This document shows positions 18,006 through 30,960 of a stretch of DNA of 64,000 bases, in pieces. Source of the stretch: Cherax quadricarinatus (Eukaryota; Arthropoda; Malacostraca; Decapoda; Parastacidae). The notes beneath the pieces are model-generated. The model saw only the letters and a list, made by a program, of their open reading frames with translations. It did no database searches and had not been told where the DNA came from. Numbering within the stretch: the stretch's first letter is position 1; each line of letters opens with the position of its first letter. The position numbers and the translations under genes are program-made. The DNA lies in contig NW_027195555.1 in assembly GCF_038502225.1 (NCBI RefSeq), forward strand, positions 15,001 through 79,000. The letters are read 5' to 3'.

Positions 18006-20281
18006 CATCTTTTAAACTATTTTTTTTTTTACCAATAGGAATATTTTATTACATAATATGGCACAGAAGATTTAAGAGATACATTGTTAATATAAAGGTG
18101 GCATATACGGTACATGTTGTTACGTGTGTATCACCGATTATAAGGCGAAAATCTCATCCAGCTCCTCAGAGCTGGGGCGTGTGCCCAAAATACAGCAGGC
18201 ATTACCCCTTTGAACAGCCGCACTGAGCCGCTGGAACAGAAAACTAGCTGCCCTGGGATTCCTAGTTACCCTGATGAGTCTTTTTCCCAGCTCCTTAAGG
18301 AAATTAGATGCACTCTTTCCCCATGAGCCAAGGGTCTCTGAGCCTATGGGAACAAACATATAATGATGGGCAAGTTCTCCATATTTTCTAGACTTTTGGG
18401 ACTCCCTGAAGCTGGCAGCTGCCCCTCCTTCTTCCCTGGTGTATTGGAGATAGGTATCAGCCAAGGTAGATGCACATGTATAGTCCCACACCACCTGCTT
18501 CCCATCTGTCCAGACTTGAAGGGTGATACCATCTGGACGCTTCTGGCTGCCATCAGATCTGCATAGTTGGGGTGGCTCCCTTACTGCTGGGCATCCAGCT
18601 GTTGTGAGGCTCCTCTTGATAATGTTATTAACCTCCTCATGTCTTGCAATCTTTCCCTCGGATTTACGGCACACAAGACCATGGTACCCGAATCGGTCTG
18701 CTGCTTCACTGCCACAAATACACCTGTGTTCGGCGAGAATAGGGGCGGCAAGTCGAAGGGCAACACCAATGCGGATGGTCTGTGGGTCAAGGCGTGTGCC
18801 AAGGCTGGAGTTGGGAACAGCCAACAGAAAGTCCCCAGCATGAGGGGCTCTCACTGCCAGGAGGCGGGCTCTATCCTTCCCTGACACACTCTGAAGCATT
18901 GTTGAGGCAATATTTTCCACTATTGGAGCATCCCAGTGCGATTGTTTGTAGTTGTTGGGGGAAGCAGGTCTGGTTTCAGAGCCCGTTAGATTATCCCAGA
19001 TCATTGCTCCGTCAATGAATTTTTGGTCCTGGACTCCAATCTTGTCCTTAAGATGTTCAGGGAGAATCGCTGTTACAAGCTCTCTGGATGCAATACTCGA
19101 GGACAGAAAAGCAGGTAACGGAATCTGTGATGACTTGCGGACACCAATGCCTCCTAGTCTGACTGGAAGTGTAGCTTGGTTCCACTGCCCGTCTTCTAGA
19201 GTAAGGTTAAGTACTTTCGTAAAAATCTGCCTCAGAATACTGTCATATTCGTGCAGTATAGGGTTATCATATGAAGGTGCATATCTTAGGAAATATGTCA
19301 ACCTGGGCAGACTCAAGCACTTTGTGAGAAGGTACAAGGCATCGTGGGTGTCCAGATTGCCTATTCGTTGTTCCATTCTCCTTAACTCTTCCAATTTCTT
19401 CCTGAGAATTGTGTCAATGGCATTGCTTCCCAGAGGTGCTCCTAGCAAGACACTATTTGTGGGGGCAGTGACTGCTGCTCCTGGTAGTTTTGATCTCACT
19501 GCATTTATCACTTGTTGACTGACTGAGATGATTTCACATTTGGATGGATTCAGGATGAGACCCATTTCCTTTCCCCGTGTCATTACCTGTGTAAGGTCAT
19601 GTATTAGGGACTCCTTTTGTACCTGCTAGTGTGCCATCATCTAGGAACCAGATGTTTAGCTCGCTGGTCAGTCTGACTGTGATTTCCCTAACTGCTATAC
19701 AGAAGAGAAATGGTGCAAGAGGATCTCCTTGTTGGACACCCTCCGATGATGTGATTTCACGCTCTCCAAAGAGAAGCATTGACTCCTTGCTATACCCAGC
19801 TGAAACAAAAGGGAAGAGACCAGGGAAATGTTCTTGTACTGCTGCTAATACCACGTCTCTTTTCAGGAGATTGAACGCATTCTTGAAATCTAATTTTACC
19901 ACTGCATTGTCCTCAGGCAGGTTGTTCATATACGCCCTTGTTGCATGAACCGCTGCTTCACTTCCTTGAGAGACCCCAAAGCCAAGCTGGTTTGGTTGAA
20001 GCATCATGGCTGCCTATGCATGAATACTTCGGACAGCAGCTTTGGACACGAGGCGGCGTAACGTGTTGCCTACTGCAATTGGCCGAATTCCTCCATTCTT
20101 CTTTTTAAGTGCACAAAGTGTTGCACCAAAAAAGAAAGGTCTAATTTCATCAGGAATCAGACCGGCCAAGGAATTGTTGACGAACCTTGTGATCTCTGAA
20201 AGCAGTGTCTCTGCAATTTCCCCAATAACTGGATTAACCATTTCCTTTAAATGCTGTGGACTTATTCCAGTGTAACCCCCA
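18006..20281 (-). mobile_element. LINE with C-terminal restriction-like endonuclease (R2 superclade), 5'-truncated
   Basis: Minus-strand non-LTR element. The RT lies upstream and a zinc-binding plus PD-type endonuclease domain lies downstream, the reverse of the endonuclease-first LINEs elsewhere in the window. The 3' UTR is about 18010-18137. The 5' part is missing, ending at (TA)n from 20282. There is no rDNA around it, so if the family is site-specific this is a displaced copy. Confidence 0.75.
18138..20241 (-). pseudogene. R2-superclade-like RT and restriction-like endonuclease ORF, disabled
   Basis: Three open pieces form one ORF. Piece 1 (20241-20014) carries the RT finger motif [20 protein letters not shown]. 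Piece 2 (20007-19597) has KLDFKNAFN, QQGDPLAP and the FLDD box. Piece 3 (19583-18138) has a C-x-C-x10-H-x3-C zinc motif at its residues 288-305, then R-H at 314-315, EP at 336-337 and RPDG at 349-352 with WDYT at 366-369, the PD...D layout of a restriction-like endonuclease. Breaks: an in-frame TAG at 20011-20013, and a one-base frameshift in the AAAAGG run near 19605-19615, just after FLDDGTLAG. Only two visible lesions suggests moderate age. Confidence 0.75.
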
Positions 20282-22127
<1,846 letters not shown>

Positions 22128-22165
22128 ACACACACACATACACACACACACTCACACACACACAA
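22128..22165. repeat. Short (CA)n after LINE tail
   Basis: CA dinucleotides with TA and TC interruptions, continuing from the terminal GAGTAC of copy A3. Confidence 0.85.
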
Positions 22166-22266
22166 GTTCAACCACAATTATTTACTACACTTTCTGTAGT
22201 GTGTAGGAGTGCGTAATATATAGCAATACTTGAAGTTTTTACTAGAATTAATTGTCATTGCAACTG

Positions 22267-22615
22267 TGTGATGAATGGTTTTGAAAACCGACAAGTTGAA
22301 GAATTGAGACACTTATGCAACATATACGAATCTTTAATGAAGAAGCGTTTCGCCACACAGTGGCTTCATCAGTCCTATACTAAGCAGGAAGGTATAAGGA
22401 GAGGAGGAGTTCGAGGTAATCAGTCCCTCAGCCTGGAATCGATGTGTTCAGTCTATCAGTGCTGTAGAAAGTACATCACAGGACCGTAGCAGCGGCTTAA
22501 CTACTGTAGTCAGGTGAGGCGAAGCAGGAGGAGGCGGGGCCATAATGGAGCCATCAACTAGTCTAAGTAGATCTTCGTCCGAAATTGGACAAAGGTTTTC
22601 TAAACCATTCATCAC
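22267..22615 (-). mobile_element. Hammerhead-bearing repeat, minus copy with inverted ends
   Basis: Starts with GTGATGAATGGTTT.GAAAAC (22267-22287) and ends with its inverse (AAACCATTCATCAC) at about 22594-22615. It contains a hammerhead-like core, GGTAATCAGTCCCTCAG, and TCGTCCGAAATTGGACAA. The inverted termini give a ~349-bp unit resembling a foldback element. Assignment to Penelope-like elements is inferred from the ribozyme. Confidence 0.6.
22341..22375 (-). ncRNA. Hammerhead-ribozyme-like motif 3
   Basis: The minus strand reads AGGACTGATGAAGCC, ACTGTGTGGC, GAAACGCTTC. The core and helix II are identical to motifs 1 and 2, but CGTTTC has become CGCTTC, which removes the U expected next to the cleavage site. 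This copy is probably inactive even if the motif is real. Confidence 0.5.
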
Positions 22616-22665
22616 ATCTGTCAGACACTGCATTATCATGGGATCTTGATACAAAGAATTCTTCA

Positions 22666-22921
22666 GCACTTGTCCAACCTTTCGACGAAGACCTACTTAG
22701 ACTAGTTGATGGTACCACCATAACCCCGCCTCCTCCTGCTTCGCCTCACCTGACTACTGTACCTTTGCTGTACTTTCTACAAGATTGATGGACTGAACAC
22801 ATCGACTCCAGGCTGAGGGACTGATTACCTCAAACTCCTTCTCTCCTTATACCTTCCTGCTGTGTATAGGACTGTGGCGACACGTATCTTCAATAAAGAT
22901 TCCCATATGTTGCACTGTAAC
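22666..22921 (+). mobile_element. Hammerhead-bearing repeat, plus copy with deleted core
   Basis: Faces away from the 22267-22615 copy across a ~50-bp spacer. It shares CTTGTCCAACCTTT, GACGAAGACCTACTT, GATGGACTGAACACATCGAC and ATTCCCATATGTTGCA. At 22866-22885 the core is collapsed to GGACTG followed by TGGCGACACG, so CUGAUGA and half of helix II are lost. Confidence 0.6.
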
Positions 22922-25030
22922 TGATTTTTTTTCTTTGGGTTACGACCTTCACCATGATTATGAATTCATGACAATAATCCCATATTAGTACAGAAGAGTG
23001 GAAAGCTCACATATTGTGTTGTATTTACATATTGTCGGTATACTCTAACATGGTAATATTCTGAGGAAAGTTTGTGAGAAGTTACAATGTGATCATATAC
23101 TGAGTAAAAATAAGTTTAGAAACATTCCTTTGCACAACTCTCAAGTTTCTTGACATCTGTTATAAGAATATTCATGTTGGTGTCCAACAGCAACATTATA
23201 CATTGTTTCTGCAAGTTTATGCTAGAAATTTCTTCCAAGAATATGATAATCCTATTGTATTTGTTTGTCTCAACAAGACATTACTTAGTATAATGTAGGT
23301 CATTACTTATATCTATTCCAATACTTATGACTATTGATCTTCCATGATAATAAATCAAATAATATTGTAATCATCTGATAGTTGGCTCCTGTTAAAGGTT
23401 AGATTATTGAAGTCTCCGACAATAAATACCTAGATATTATTTATTATGAACTTAAGTCTCCATTACAAGCTTCTGTCATGTTCCAGACTGTCATGTTCAT
23501 GACTGTCATGTTCAGGACTGTCTGGAAAGTCTGTAGATGACTCAGAATTTAATCTCATCATTATGATGAATTTCAGTATAGAAGAGTTATTAGCATCCAC
23601 GTTATCTTCGTTAAGAGTGATTAAATTTTTCTTCTATATATGCATTTCTCAGTAAGTTATGTTTAATAAACAAATTGTTTCCATGAACTACCAGTTCATA
23701 TAGAATGTGATACCGGCTTTGTAAGTCAATGTTTTACTTATGTATATATAATAGCCGCTTACTCGGAGTGAACATTCCTTTAATTACTTTCTTGGAATTT
23801 GTATTACCACAATTATCAGATGTTAGAGGATATGAGTTGATCCTTAACGTGATCCTGAAAGAGTAGCTCAGGATGGAGGAATGACTAACTCATTCCTGCT
23901 GTGACTGTCAGTCTCGTCCTCCTTTGTCACCACGGCTTCTTCCCTAACTCTTCCTTTACCTGTATCGTCCGTACCTTCCCGACCTCTACTAGTCATGTAT
24001 TTGCAGGTCCTATATCACTGTGATGTGGACCAGTAACTTAAAATTTTAACCAGCCTCCGCCACTGCTGAAATTATCACTGATGTCTATAAAATGTACTCT
24101 GTAATCTGACTTACATATGTCTTATAATTATCTTCAGTTCAGTTATCTAAATAAGTGATAGTTATTAAGATTGCAATATAGTTAACCCTGTTTTCCTTCT
24201 TGTTATTCTTAATTAAGGTAATATATTTTTCAAAATCATCCTTTGATCTTCCTCTCACTATTATTTGTTCGTAAACGTGTCCCCACATATCACCACATCA
24301 AATACCGTCAGTCATCCCAGGAAATCATATAGTTCTGCGTTTTTTTTTTAATTTTTAAGAACAAAATTACAATATTTTAAATTTTATGAACAATATTACT
24401 ACCTCCCAACACTAGTTTGTCCAGCACAGCGAATTTTCTATTGGTCACCATTTCACTAGCAGTTGGTGTCAAGCTCCTGGGCTTGGTGCCATTCATTACT
24501 TCTTGGAATGTATTAGTCGTTGTATTTGTGGTTTGTGAGCTTTCTGATCATCGTCATGGCCAACCTCTTTTGTGTTCCCTCATATAAATCGTTCCTCTGT
24601 ACCGATTACATCTGCGATGTGACAAGAGACAAAATTATCTTTCCCACCAGGAAGGAACTGAAAAAAAAGTCACTGAAAGGATAATCTCCGTGGAGACACC
24701 ACGATCACGAAGACGTATAGAGGTCTTCTACCTATAGTCTTCTGGTAACAGTCCTTCCAGTAGCATTCTTCCAGTAGAGTCCAGTCGTTAGACACTGTCA
24801 CCCGACTGCAAGATGTTAGACACTGTCACCCGACTGTGTTAGTTCCCCAATATAGGTTACTTTAATTAAGCATAAGTTCCCGATCATGATACAGCACCCG
24901 GCACTATAAATAAACGAATAATTGTGAAGAAATGTTAACTTTCAGGCACTGAGGGCCAGATTCTCTCTCAAACAACAACAACAACACATCTGGTGACTTA
25001 TTTGTAAGATAAAATGTTGTCTGATCATAA
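22922..25030. other. No gene seen; AT-rich unique-looking DNA
   Basis: No supported ORF. Small local repeats only: ACTGTCATGTTC words at about 23475-23525, and a ~27-bp tandem duplication containing AGACACTGTCACCCGACTG near 24786-24838. Confidence 0.6.
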
Positions 25031-25340
25031 TTTAATAATAATAATAATATCTTTATTTACTACAAGTACATGTACAAGGTATACAGTCCTAGCTGACAAC
25101 AATGACATACTACTATATAGAAAGTCCCTTGTTATGCTCCGCATTTCGGTACATTTCGGGCAAATTAGGTCAGTGTCCCAGGATGCGACCCACACCAGTC
25201 GACTAACACCCAGGTACCCATTTTACTGATGGGGAACATAGACAACAGGTGGAAAGAAACACGTCCAATGTTTCTACTCTGGCTGGGAATCGAACCCAGA
25301 CCCTCGCCGTGTGAAGCGAGAGCGTTAGCCACCAGGCCAC
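25031..25340 (-). mobile_element. tRNA-derived SINE with (ATT)n-type tail
   Basis: On the minus strand a tRNA-like head (25340 to about 25275) is followed by a ~220-bp body and a trinucleotide tail at 25031-25048. The B box GGTTCGATTCC (complement of 25286-25296) matches the pol III consensus. The A box region TGGCCTGGTGG (complement of 25329-25339) has one mismatch to consensus. The anticodon loop appears distorted, so it is not a functional tRNA and the parent tRNA is uncertain. It is likely transcribed by RNA polymerase III and mobilised by a LINE in trans. Confidence 0.85.
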
Positions 25341-26890
25341 ATTTTAATGGCTCACCTTAGTGGCTCCAGATCGTAGGTCAAGTTCATTCTTTTATGATTT
25401 TCCATAAAAATAATAATTTGGAATCTTTTTATTCCAAATTTGAACATCCAATGTGGCAAAGATACAATTTTGTTTTAAATGAAGCAAAACACTTTTTTAT
25501 GTATTTTGTAATTATCCTTAAGAAATACCTCCAGATATAGCAATAAATCCTTATTTTTTCTCCTTCTCCCTTTGTATGTAATATTGGGTTTCCGAGAACG
25601 TTCTCCTGAAATACAAATTTGAGAACGAATCACAGTAAATTAAATGATGATTAATGTGTTTCTGTGATATGTGTTTGGTACCTATGATCCCGGGGACGGC
25701 GCGTTGGAGCAATGTCTAATGTGTAAAATAGAATCATTAATCTTATATTAACTGTAGAAACTTCAATGCATCAAAACGAAATAATAAACATCCCAACGCT
25801 GTCATTTTTTCCACTTCGAGATTTAGTCTTTCTATAATCTGTTTTCTTGGAAATATTCCAACACATCGACTATAACTTTTTTTTTTTTTTTTTTTTTTTT
25901 TATTATTCCACCGTCAGTGAAAGACTGGGATTTAAGTTTTATCTCCATGAAGATTTTTTAATTCTTAATAGTAATGTCTATCCATTATCAGCGTTTCTTT
26001 ATATATAATTTGGTAAAAACTGAATCTTTTCCATAACTGTAAACTGATAAATGCATTCATCTGTTATTCTAATTATAATGTAGTTTAAATATTACTAATT
26101 ATTTGTTTAGAGTTATTAATGAAAACAGTTATAATTTCTAAAAAAGATACCACTTAATTTTTTTTTTCGGATGCATCGCAAGCTGCATATACTTATTAAA
26201 AACATTTTGGGCGCAAAATTTTATGCATGACAGATTGGTTAAATGCAGAAAAGTTTTAAATTTTGCTAGAGGAAGACAGCCTGGAAATACTAGTTCATTT
26301 GTTATGCTGATGGACAGTGTAAAATACGTGCACCAGCAGACATTCTAATTAATTTTTGCTAAACTGCGTTTAGGTCATTTACATTTTTACACTTTTAAGA
26401 CTTTATTTTATACTTAGTGATTTATTAATGGATAATGGATAATAGATATCAAGAGGCAAAGAGATACATTCTCTGATATCTGCTGGTATTGTCGGAAGTT
26501 AGATGATTATAATTATATTTGTAAGGAAGTACTAAATTCTATGGGGACATAGAACACTTCTGAATGAAGCGTTTTCAGACCTGATACAGGTCCAACTCTC
26601 TAGCTCCTGGTCTACCAGGCTTCCTACTGGGAACATTCGAAAACAGTATATGTGTGCGAAGAGTCTTTCAAGGTAGATTTTTCTGGGGTCAATTGTTAAG
26701 GGCTACACAAAAAATATCATATCCTACTGAAAGGGGTTCGACAAACCCTAAAAAACTGGCCACACAGTGTACAGTTATGCGTCAGGCAGTGAAGCAGTAA
26801 AAACACTGCTCAGACGTAGCAAACAAAGGTGCTCATCAAGACGTTGAAAATACAAACGTGTACGTTATGAATGCACATCATTGTGTTGCT
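25341..26890. other. No gene seen; contains T-run 25879-25901
   Basis: AT-rich sequence with a T homopolymer at 25879-25901 and no convincing ORF, repeat ends or RNA gene. Confidence 0.55.
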
Positions 26891-27071
26891 GTGATCCACC
26901 CCTCAAGGAAGGTTCCTTGATGTTGGTGAGGGGCTCTTGATTTAGGGAATTGGATCTATGCTCCAGTTCCCCGAATTAAGCCTGAATGCCTTCCACATCC
27001 CCCCCCCCAGGCGCTGTATAATCCTCCGGGTTTAGCGCTTCCCCCTTGATTATTATAATAATAATAATAAT
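26891..27071 (+). mobile_element. SINE-like short repeat with (ATA)n tail
   Basis: About 180 bp: CCCCTCAAGGAAGGTTCCTT, then GGGGCTCTTGATT, a C-homopolymer near 26999-27008, GCGCTGTATAATCCTCCGGG and a trinucleotide tail at 27049-27071. A diverged partial relative lies at 28471-28560. I know it as a recurrent short repeat in decapods, from memory. I see no clear pol III boxes. Confidence 0.6.
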
Positions 27072-27954
27072 GTGTTACTGTGATGAAACGTTTGATGTGT
27101 CGAGGTATTTTTCCTGACTATATCATGACTTGTTTATTATGTTTACAAAATCGCATAACAAACTTATTTTTCATACCATTTCTAGTGTATAATATGTACC
27201 TTGATGAGTTTAGCAAATATAAACTTAGATTTAAAATATAGAAAGTTGTCCTAGCTTCAAATTATTGAAATCATCAGTAGGTAACTACTCAGTGTATGTG
27301 TACTAAAGTCTGCAAGCAAATAATAATTCTGCAAATGTTAAGTGTAACTGGAAATCGTTTTATTAGAATTCTCGACCATCAAAACCATGGAGTACATTCA
27401 GTTACACTCTTCTTATAAATAATATTGGTGGAGATACTTTTAAAAATGTTTTCTCCGGTAATGATCGGTGTCTCCAAAATAGTATTTGCTTATAATGACC
27501 AGGGCTAATTATTCACAAAATTTTTGCATTTATGAAAAGGCATACTGCTTTGTCGTTTTGTTGTTCTTGTCTCTTGTAGTACAAGCCTAGAAAGGCATGT
27601 GGCTACACCATATATAGCAGCAGAAGAAAGGTGTAGCAGCTAGAGGAAACGTCATAAGGAGGCGTGGGTCCCTACTTGAAGGCGTTATGCTAAACAGTTG
27701 TTTAACAAAACTTGCAGATGTACTCCACTGTTGCCATGGTGATGCTGTGTCTGACGTTATCGTTTTATATTTCCATATTATTCTTGCAACTCCCCCTCCC
27801 GTTTAGTTATCTTTGTCCCAGGTTTATTTAGTCTTTCCTGCATTTATTCACCTTGTATTAACTGCAAATTCATCTACTTATTTCCCATCACTGTCTTCCA
27901 TAGTCCAGTCTGTCGTTATTATGTAAACAAGATTTTTTGTGACGTGGTACTCAG
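27072..27954. other. No gene seen
   Basis: AT-rich, with no recognisable coding or mobile-element signature. Confidence 0.5.
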
Positions 27955-28199
27955 TTTCAGTTACTGAACTCTTCAGTTACTGAACTCTTCAGTTACTGAA
28001 CTCTTCAGTTACTGAACTCTTCAGTTACTGAACTCTTCAGTTACTGAACTCTTCAGTTACTGAACTCTTCAGTTACTGAACTCTTCAGTTACTGAACTCT
28101 TCAGTTACTGAACTCTTCAGTTACTGAACTCTTCAGTTACTGAACTCTTCAGTTACTGAACTCTTCAGTTACTGAACTCTTCAGTTACTGAACTCTTCA
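27955..28199 (+). repeat. 16-bp palindromic minisatellite, about 15 copies
   Basis: The unit TTCAGTTACTGAACTC is almost perfectly repeated. Each unit contains the inverted repeat TTCAGT-T-ACTGAA, so every monomer can form a small hairpin. Confidence 0.96.
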
Positions 28200-28470
28200 C
28201 TTTTTTAAATCAGAGGTTAATTTAAAGATTGGATTGGCTTAGTTTAGGTTACATAAACCTATAAAACTCTAATTTAACCACAAATAGCCAAATTAAAATG
28301 AAAGGGATGGGGAAAATCTGATAACTTTGCCACGATTCACGAATTCATAATGACAAGATTGCAAACAAACTCACTAGCCGCTAGTTCAATTCCCGCCCGT
28401 ACCGTGGTCTGGTAACGTTGTGGCCGAGAAACAACAACAAACGTTTATATGTAAAAGTTGGTTACCGATC
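28200..28470. other. No gene seen
   Basis: Unassigned. It contains GTTCAATTCCC near 28385-28395, which resembles a pol III B box, but no A box at the right distance. Confidence 0.4.
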
Positions 28471-28560
28471 TTCTCCCCCCGAAGTTTCTTGATGCTGGCA
28501 AGGGGATCTTGATCCAAGTAATAGGACTTGTCTTCCCATTCCTTGTATTTGACATGATCG
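28471..28560 (+). mobile_element. Diverged SINE-like fragment
   Basis: Words CCCCGAAGTTTCTTGATG, GGCAAGGGGATCTTGAT and AATAGGACTTG align in order with the first ~80 bases of the repeat at 26891-27071 with many substitutions. Confidence 0.5.
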
Positions 28561-28595
28561 CATCACACATGAACCTAACGGTTTCACCGCCACAT

Positions 28596-28634
28596 CAGCA
28601 GCAACAGCAGCAACAACAACAACAACAGCAGCAA

Positions 28635-28689
<55 letters not shown>

Positions 28690-28691
28690 AA

Positions 28692-28726
<35 letters not shown>

Positions 28727-28748
28727 GCAGCAGCAACGACAACAACAA

Positions 28749-28786
<38 letters not shown>

Positions 28787-28799
28787 TCAGCAGCAACAA

Positions 28800-28894
<95 letters not shown>

Positions 28895-30893
28895 CGGCAG
28901 CAGCGGCAGCAGCGGCAGCGGCAGCAGAAGCAGCAACAGCAAGCAACAGCAGCAACAACAACAACAGCAGCAGCGGCGGCAGCAGCAACAGCAGGCAGCA
29001 GGCAGCGGCGGCAGCAACAGCAGAAACAGCAGGCGGCGGCAGCGGCAGCGGCAGCAACAGCAACAACAAGCAAGCAGCAGCAGGCAGCAGCAACAGCGGC
29101 AGCGGCGGCAGCACGGCAGCGGCAGCAGCAGCAGCAAGCAACAGCACCAGCGGCGAAACAGCACAACGCAGCGGCAGGCAGCAACAGCAGCAGCGGCAGC
29201 AGGCGGCGGCGCACGGCAGCAACAACGGCAGCAAGCAGCAGCGGCAGCGGCGGCGGCGGCGGCGGCAGCGGCAGCGGCAGCGCAGCAACAAGCAACAACA
29301 AGCAACAACACGCAGCAAGCAAGCAGCAACAGCAGCAGCAACAGGCAGCGGCAGCAGGCGAGCGGCAGCGGCGGCAGCAAGCAACAAGCAGCAGCGGCAA
29401 GCAGGCAGCAGCAAGCAGCGGCAACAGCAGCAGCACGGCAACAGCAGCGGCAGCAGCAGCGGAGGCAGGCGGCACGGCAGCGGCAGCAGCAAGGCACGGC
29501 AGCGGCAGCAAGGCAAGCAAGGCAAGCAGCAAGCGGCAGGCAGCGGCAGGCAGCGGCAGCAGGCAACAACAACGGAGCAACAACGCAACAACAACAGCAA
29601 CAACAACAGCAACAAGGCAGCAGCGGCAGCGGCAGCAGCGGCAGCAGCAACAGCAACAAAACAACGGCAACAGCAGCAGCACGCAGCAGCAGCAAGCACG
29701 CAGCGCAGCAGCAGCAACGGCAAGCAACAGCAAGCAGCAACAGCAGCAGCACACGGCAGCAGCAGCAGCAGCAGCGGCAACAGCAACAGCAGCGGCAGGC
29801 AGCAGCAAGGCAGCAAGGCGGCAGCAGCGGCAGCAGCAGCAGCGGCAGCGGCGGCAGCAGCAACAACAGCAACGGCAGCAGGCAGCAGCAAGCAGCAGCG
29901 GCACGGCAAGCAGCAAGCAAGCAGCAGCGGCGGCAGCAGCAGCGGCAGCAGCGGCAAGGCAAGCAACAACGGCAGCAACAGCAACGCAGCGGCATGCAGC
30001 AACAGCAACGCAGCGGCAGCAGCAGCAAGCAGGCGGCAGCGGCAGCAGCGGCAGCAGCAGCAGCAGCGCAAGGCAGCAGCAGCAGCAGCCAACAACAGCA
30101 GCAGGCAGCGGCAGCAGCAGCGGCACGCAGCAGCGCGGCAAACGGCAGCAGCAACAACGGCAGAACAGCGGCAGCAGCTTTCAGCAACAACAACAGCGGC
30201 AAGGCAGCGGCAGCAACGGCGCAGCAGCAGCACCAGCAGCACAACAGGCAGCAGCGGCAGCAGCGGCAACAGCGGCAGCAGGCAGCAACAGCAACAGCGG
30301 AGCGGCAGCAGCAACAACAGCAGCAGCAGCGCAGCAACAGCAACAACAGCAGCGGCAGCAACAACAAGCAACAGCACGCAGGCAGCAGCAAGCAACAGCA
30401 GCAGGCAGCAGCAGCAGCAACAGCAGGCAGCCAACAGCACAGCAGCAGCGGCGGCCAGCAACAGCAAGGCGGCAGCGGCAAGCAGCAGCAACAAGGCACG
30501 GCAGCAGCAGGCAAGCGGCAGCAGGCGGCAGCGGCAGCAGCGGCAACAACAAGCAAGGCGGAGGCGGCGGCAGCAACAGCAACAACAGCGGCAGCGGCGG
30601 CAGCAGCAGCGAGCAACGGCGGCGGCAACAACCGGCAGCAGCAGGCAAGCAACAGGCAGCAGCGGCGGAGGCAGCGGCAGCAGCAGCAGCAGCAGCGGCA
30701 GCAGCAAGCAACAACACGGCGGCAGCGGCGGCAACAAGGCAACGCAGCGGCGGCAGGCAGCAGCACGGCAGCGGCAGCGGCGGCGGCGGCGCAACAACAC
30801 GCAGCGGCACGGCAGGCAACGGCAAGCAACAGCGGCAGCAGGCAGCGGCAGCAGCGGCAAGGCAAGGCACGCAGGCAGCGGCAGCAGGCAACG
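28596..30893 (+). repeat. CAG/CAA/CGG-type trinucleotide-rich tract, 2.3 kb
   Basis: Starts as (CAG/CAA)n to about 28890, then becomes an irregular mix of CAG, CAA, CGG, GCA and GGC words. The plus strand is almost free of T (rare exceptions near 28787, 29993 and 30179-30181). Without T no plus-strand stop is possible, and without A on the minus strand none is possible there. All six frames are therefore open over long stretches, including an 828-codon Gln/Ala/Ser-rich frame. There is no splice or start context supporting a real polyglutamine protein. Confidence 0.93.
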
Positions 30894-30960
30894 GAAGTGA
30901 CACATAACACCTCATTATTAACATTTTTAAAGTTGGTAATATGAAGCATTGATGAGGTAA

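Noticed and set aside
25275..25340. A tRNA gene on the minus strand
   Set aside because: The B box is perfect, but the anticodon arm does not fold with a standard 7-base loop, and the head is followed by a SINE body and tail.
28385..28395. B-box-like GTTCAATTCCC suggesting another SINE
   Set aside because: No A box at the proper distance and no body or tail that matches other copies.
28458..30944. 828-codon polyglutamine-rich open frame
   Set aside because: The plus strand is nearly free of T, so stops cannot occur; both strands are open in several frames, and the codons degrade into an irregular CGG/CAG mix instead of a conserved domain.
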